This document shows positions 61,082 to 64,000 of a stretch of DNA of 64,000 nt, piece after piece. Origin of the DNA: Chloroflexota bacterium. GTDB taxonomy: Bacteria > Chloroflexota > UBA11872 > VXOZ01. The stretch's first letter is position 1. The number at the start of each line of letters is the position of its first letter. The notes beneath the pieces are model-generated. The model worked only from the letters and a program-made list of their open reading frames with translations. It was not told the origin of the DNA and made no database searches. The stretch spans positions 386,915-450,914 of the forward strand of contig CATQHC010000002.1 in the NCBI GenBank assembly GCA_958295775.1, written 5' to 3'. A program made the translations under genes and the position numbers.

Positions 61082-63346
61082 TTATTGAGTTTCATTGCCC
61101 TGAAGGCGCAGGAGGTCTTCGAGCCGCGCGCGGTAGATGGCAGAGATCGTGCTGTAGTAGAGCCAACCGTCGCTGCTGTAAGTTACGTCGAGCATGCAAT
61201 TCTTGGACAAGACCATTTCGCTCTCTACCGTAACATATGCGGGACCGCCCAGTTGCAGTGCATGAAGTCCGACTTCTCGATAGGCACAGAACAAGAGGAG
61301 GTCCTTGCGCGCCGGAGCAAAGCCCACGCCTGTAGGAGCGTAGGCCGGCTGCGGCCATGTGCCAAAGACTGCGATTGGATCGATGATGCCTTCATCTCTC
61401 GTGACGCCCATGTAATCCGGCCACCCGTAGTTCTTGCCGGCATCAACTTTGTTTATCTCGTCAAAGCCTCCCGGCCCGTTCTCAGAAGCATACAGGGACC
61501 CGGTTTCAGGTTGGAATGCGACACCAAAGACATTGCGAAAACCGATGGCATAGACGGCTGAGCCGGGAATTGGATTGTCAGCAGGAATGCTGCCATCGGG
61601 ATTGAATCGGAGAATAGAGCCTGCGTAGTGTGTAGGGTCTTGGGCGAGATCAGGCACATCGATGTCTCCAATTGAGATGTATAGTTTGCCATCTGGGCCA
61701 AACTCAATGCGGCCGCCATTGTGCCGATTTGTCGTTGTCGCAGGCAGGTTATCAATTACTACGGAGTATTCTTGCCCAATGTTGTTTTCATCACGGTACC
61801 GCACTACACGCTGCATCAGCGGAAGCCCAGTGTCCGGATTGTCAACCACGTACATGGCAAAGACGTATGGCTGTTGCGCAAAGTCCGGGTGAAGAGCGAG
61901 GCCCGTAAGTCCCGATTCCCAGTAGTTCGAGACGTCCTCGAGAGTGGCAAATGGATTAGGCAGCAGTAGCCCGTTCTCCAAGATGCGGATATTGCCGGTA
62001 AGCAACTCAGCAAAGAAGATCCTGCCGTCCGGCGCTGCCGCCAAAGCCACCGGCCATGCTGCATCTATTACTTTGCCTTCTGCCATAGCGATGCGGCGTG
62101 TAAGTGCCGGCTGCCGAAAGCGCGGTGATACGTAGTCGCCGGACTGACCGTCGCGGACATAGACGTGGAGGTCAACTTGGCCGCCAGGGAGATCGGAGAC
62201 GTGAGCAAAGAACCCACTACTCGTGAATGGCGGGTGATCGAGTGCCTGCGCGATATCAGGCCGATAGGCGCCGTAGGTTGCTTCCGTAAGAAACTTCCCG
62301 GTCTCTCGCGGGCCGTTCCAGATTTCAACGGAACCGACGCCGGTCCCTTTATCACTACCGGGAATGACGACCCAGCCTTGCACGGTTACAGGTAGGCTAA
62401 GCAGGTCGCTCTCGGCAGGCAAGTCGATGGTTCCGAGGTACCCCGGGAGTAGCGATCGGTGTGGTGTATTGGGCAGGAAATCCAGAGGTATGGTGGCCGT
62501 AGCGGCAAGCGAGTTATTCTGGAAATATGCTAGGAGAAGCAGAGTATGGGCTCCGGCAGGCGCATCCTGGATGCTGAGGACAAACTCGCTCTGTAGGTCC
62601 CGTGGTGAGGAATGTACCCGTGTTGTTGAACCGATTTGCGCGCCGTCAATCCATGCATCTATACGAGCGATTTTGAGGTCAGTGTCGCTGGGCTTTTCAA
62701 CCGATCCTTCAAGTGCGAACGTGGTGCTCACACTGGCGCCGGCTGGGGGCGAGGAGATTGAAAGCCTGCCACAGGATGGTTGCCACGAAGAGGCTGTCAT
62801 GCCTTCCGGAACTATAGTAATTGTGCTATAGAAAGGAGTCTCCACTATGTAACGCGCATCGCTGATGACTATCACACCGGGGCGCTTGGGCAAAACTAGC
62901 ACCTCAGCTCGTCCATTAGGAGGTATGTTGAGGTCTAGGTCCTCATCGAAGAGTTCATAGACTCTGAGAGAATGCCATTCGTCCCCAGTTTCAACTACTA
63001 GCCGGTAAGGCCGGTTCTGTTCTAACACAATGTCGTTTGGCACGATGCGGTAGGGACGCTCGAGCATCTGGATGTTGATGACCTCGGGAGTAGGTACTGT
63101 GGGGTTAGCGGTTTCTCGCTCTACGCTAATGTGCGTATGACACGGTAGCCATGGCAGACTTGGTGCGAGCGCTTCGTTGGAAGATGCAATTGGCGTTCGC
63201 GATAATGTTTCGCTCGAGACCTCATCGGACTGTTCTTCCCCATTCCCACACGACACCAAGAGTGCGATGCCTATGGCCAGGACCAGAAAGAGGAAGGCCC
63301 TCTGTGGAACCCTGTGAGTAACTCTCTCGTCTTGTTTGCGCTCCAA
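61082..63346 (-). CDS. Lipoprotein with cupredoxin-like, Ig-like and sugar-dehydrogenase-type propeller domains (paralog 2)
   Basis: A 754-residue paralog of the gene at 58061, with the same domain order. The signal peptide ends LVLAIGIALLVSC, a good lipobox (L-V-S-Cys33). The cupredoxin-like part has VPNDIVLEQNRPYRLVVETG, the Ig-like part SSPPAGASVSTTFALEG, and the propeller WPVALAAAPDGRIFFAELLTG, TNRHNGGRIEFGPDGKLYISIGD, FRNVFGVAFQPETG and GKNYGWP. The only start codon after the upstream stop is a TTG at 63346. The protein is probably anchored outside the membrane. Confidence 0.86.
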   Translation of the reverse strand: MERKQDERVTHRVPQRAFLFLVLAIGIALLVSCGNGEEQSDEVSSETLSRTPIASSNEALAPSLPWLPCHTHISVERETANPTVPTPEVINIQMLERPYRIVPNDIVLEQNRPYRLVVETGDEWHSLRVYELFDEDLDLNIPPNGRAEVLVLPKRPGVIVISDARYIVETPFYSTITIVPEGMTASSWQPSCGRLSISSPPAGASVSTTFALEGSVEKPSDTDLKIARIDAWIDGAQIGSTTRVHSSPRDLQSEFVLSIQDAPAGAHTLLLLAYFQNNSLAATATIPLDFLPNTPHRSLLPGYLGTIDLPAESDLLSLPVTVQGWVVIPGSDKGTGVGSVEIWNGPRETGKFLTEATYGAYRPDIAQALDHPPFTSSGFFAHVSDLPGGQVDLHVYVRDGQSGDYVSPRFRQPALTRRIAMAEGKVIDAAWPVALAAAPDGRIFFAELLTGNIRILENGLLLPNPFATLEDVSNYWESGLTGLALHPDFAQQPYVFAMYVVDNPDTGLPLMQRVVRYRDENNIGQEYSVVIDNLPATTTNRHNGGRIEFGPDGKLYISIGDIDVPDLAQDPTHYAGSILRFNPDGSIPADNPIPGSAVYAIGFRNVFGVAFQPETGSLYASENGPGGFDEINKVDAGKNYGWPDYMGVTRDEGIIDPIAVFGTWPQPAYAPTGVGFAPARKDLLLFCAYREVGLHALQLGGPAYVTVESEMVLSKNCMLDVTYSSDGWLYYSTISAIYRARLEDLLRLQGNETQ

Positions 63347-63632
63347 GTTACGTTAATTCCTCATCTTTTCTTGCTGCACTAGGCACGTCGTTCTGAGCCT
63401 TTTCATCGTTAGGAATGCAGAGCTCGCGTGGCATGGCTTCATAGTCTAGAGTCCGGAAATCTTGCTCACCTCGTACGAAATTTTCTGCTATAGATGTCTG
63501 CTTGCTTTCTGCAGCGTACTTCATTCTTTGGACACACGTGCTGGCGGAAATCTTAAATGCCCAATCAGATCGGGTGCCAGACCAAAACTCAAACCAATCT
63601 CACATGGATGGTGTTCTCGCACCAGCCTCGAT

Positions 63633-64000
63633 TCACTCTGCACTTTTGTCGTGCAAGTACAGGAGGTCGTCCAACTGCGCGCGGTAGATTGCGGATGGCG
63701 TGCTGTAGTAAAGCCACCCATCGCTGCCGTATGTGACGTCGAGCGCGCAGTTGGTCGACAGAACCAGCTTGCTGTCAACAGATTCATAGTCAGGCGCACT
63801 CAAACGCACGCCGCGCAAGAAGAAGTCGGTGAAGCCGCACAACAGCAAGAGATCTGGTTGCTCCGTAGTAAACGTCGCACCCGTCGGCGCGGTGGGCAAT
63901 TCGGGCCAGTTGCCGAAAACAGCAATCGGATCGATGAATCCCTCCGCTTGAGTCACGCCCATGTGGAGCGGCCAGCCATAGTTTTGCCCGGCTTCAACCT
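63633..64000 (-). CDS. C-terminal end of a third paralogous sugar-dehydrogenase-like lipoprotein (cut by window end)
   Basis: The frame continues past the right window edge; only the C-terminal ~122 residues are visible. They read AGQNYGWPLHMGVTQAEGF, IDPIAVFGNWPELPTAPTGATF and end YGSDGWLYYSTPSAIYRAQ, matching the ends of paralogs 1 and 2. The gene is the third of a tandem set on the minus strand. Its N-terminal domains cannot be seen. Confidence 0.88.
   Translation of the reverse strand, partial: VEAGQNYGWPLHMGVTQAEGFIDPIAVFGNWPELPTAPTGATFTTEQPDLLLLCGFTDFFLRGVRLSAPDYESVDSKLVLSTNCALDVTYGSDGWLYYSTPSAIYRAQLDDLLYLHDKSAE

Noticed and set aside
1-64000. CRISPR arrays, tRNA, rRNA, insertion sequences, prophage
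   Set aside because: I scanned by eye for regularly spaced repeats, T-loop signatures and transposase or integrase motifs and found none; a tool such as tRNAscan-SE would be needed to be certain.

Overview
The window is about 64 kb of moderately GC-rich bacterial chromosome with roughly 49 protein genes. I see no rRNA, tRNA, CRISPR array, transposase or integrase. The gene content suggests an uncultivated member of the Chloroflexota (Dehalococcoidia/SAR202-like or a related lineage): many Gfo/Idh/MocA oxidoreductases, TIM-barrel sugar isomerases, short-chain dehydrogenases, a sulfatase, a PdxS/PdxT pair, and membrane signalling proteins with exported beta-propellers. This assignment is inference; no marker gene here settles it.

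Layout. 1-3.3 kb: end of an exported or membrane protein, then acpS (fused to a degenerate P-loop-like domain) and nnr. 3.6-11.7 kb: minus-strand catabolic genes (ThDP enzyme, DUF1761 membrane protein, class III aminotransferase, MBL-fold protein, Gfo/Idh/MocA oxidoreductase, nucleotidyltransferase-like protein, M20 peptidase). 12-22.5 kb: a double alpha/beta hydrolase, an orphan substrate-binding lipoprotein, an MscS channel, an oxidoreductase, a TlpA-type thioredoxin, an SDR and a metallophosphoesterase-propeller fusion. 22.6-29.1 kb: a formate dehydrogenase locus with fdhD, three minus-strand structural genes and mobA. 29.2-34 kb: two MFS transporters, a GT9 glycosyltransferase and a Nif3-like protein. 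34.4-36.1 kb: an ECF sigma factor fused to a transmembrane segment and a beta-propeller. 36.2-42.9 kb: sugar and sugar-acid catabolism genes, a 3-methyladenine glycosylase and a PfkB kinase. 43-51.5 kb: response regulator, obg, a pseudo-PP2C membrane receptor, pdxS-pdxT, a GNAT-like gene, infC and an unknown gene. 51.6-57.8 kb: sulfatase, flavin reductase, oxidoreductase, AlkP-superfamily hydrolase, DapA-family aldolase/lyase. 58-64 kb: three tandem paralogous lipoproteins with sugar-dehydrogenase-type propellers, the last cut by the window end.

The most interesting locus is the formate dehydrogenase. Its catalytic gene has an in-frame TGA exactly where selenocysteine sits in FdhA proteins, followed by a SECIS-like hairpin with a GGUCU loop. 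The alpha subunit is also split into two genes in permuted order: the iron-sulfur N-terminal part lies after the NuoE-NuoF fusion, while the Sec-containing molybdopterin part is the first gene. FdhD (sulfur transfer to Mo) and MobA (MGD synthesis) flank it, which makes a coherent NAD-linked formate oxidation or CO2 reduction module.

Other points of note are an infC gene that appears to start at AUA, a membrane-tethered sigma factor with an outside propeller, and a catalytically degraded PP2C domain joined to a similar outside propeller.
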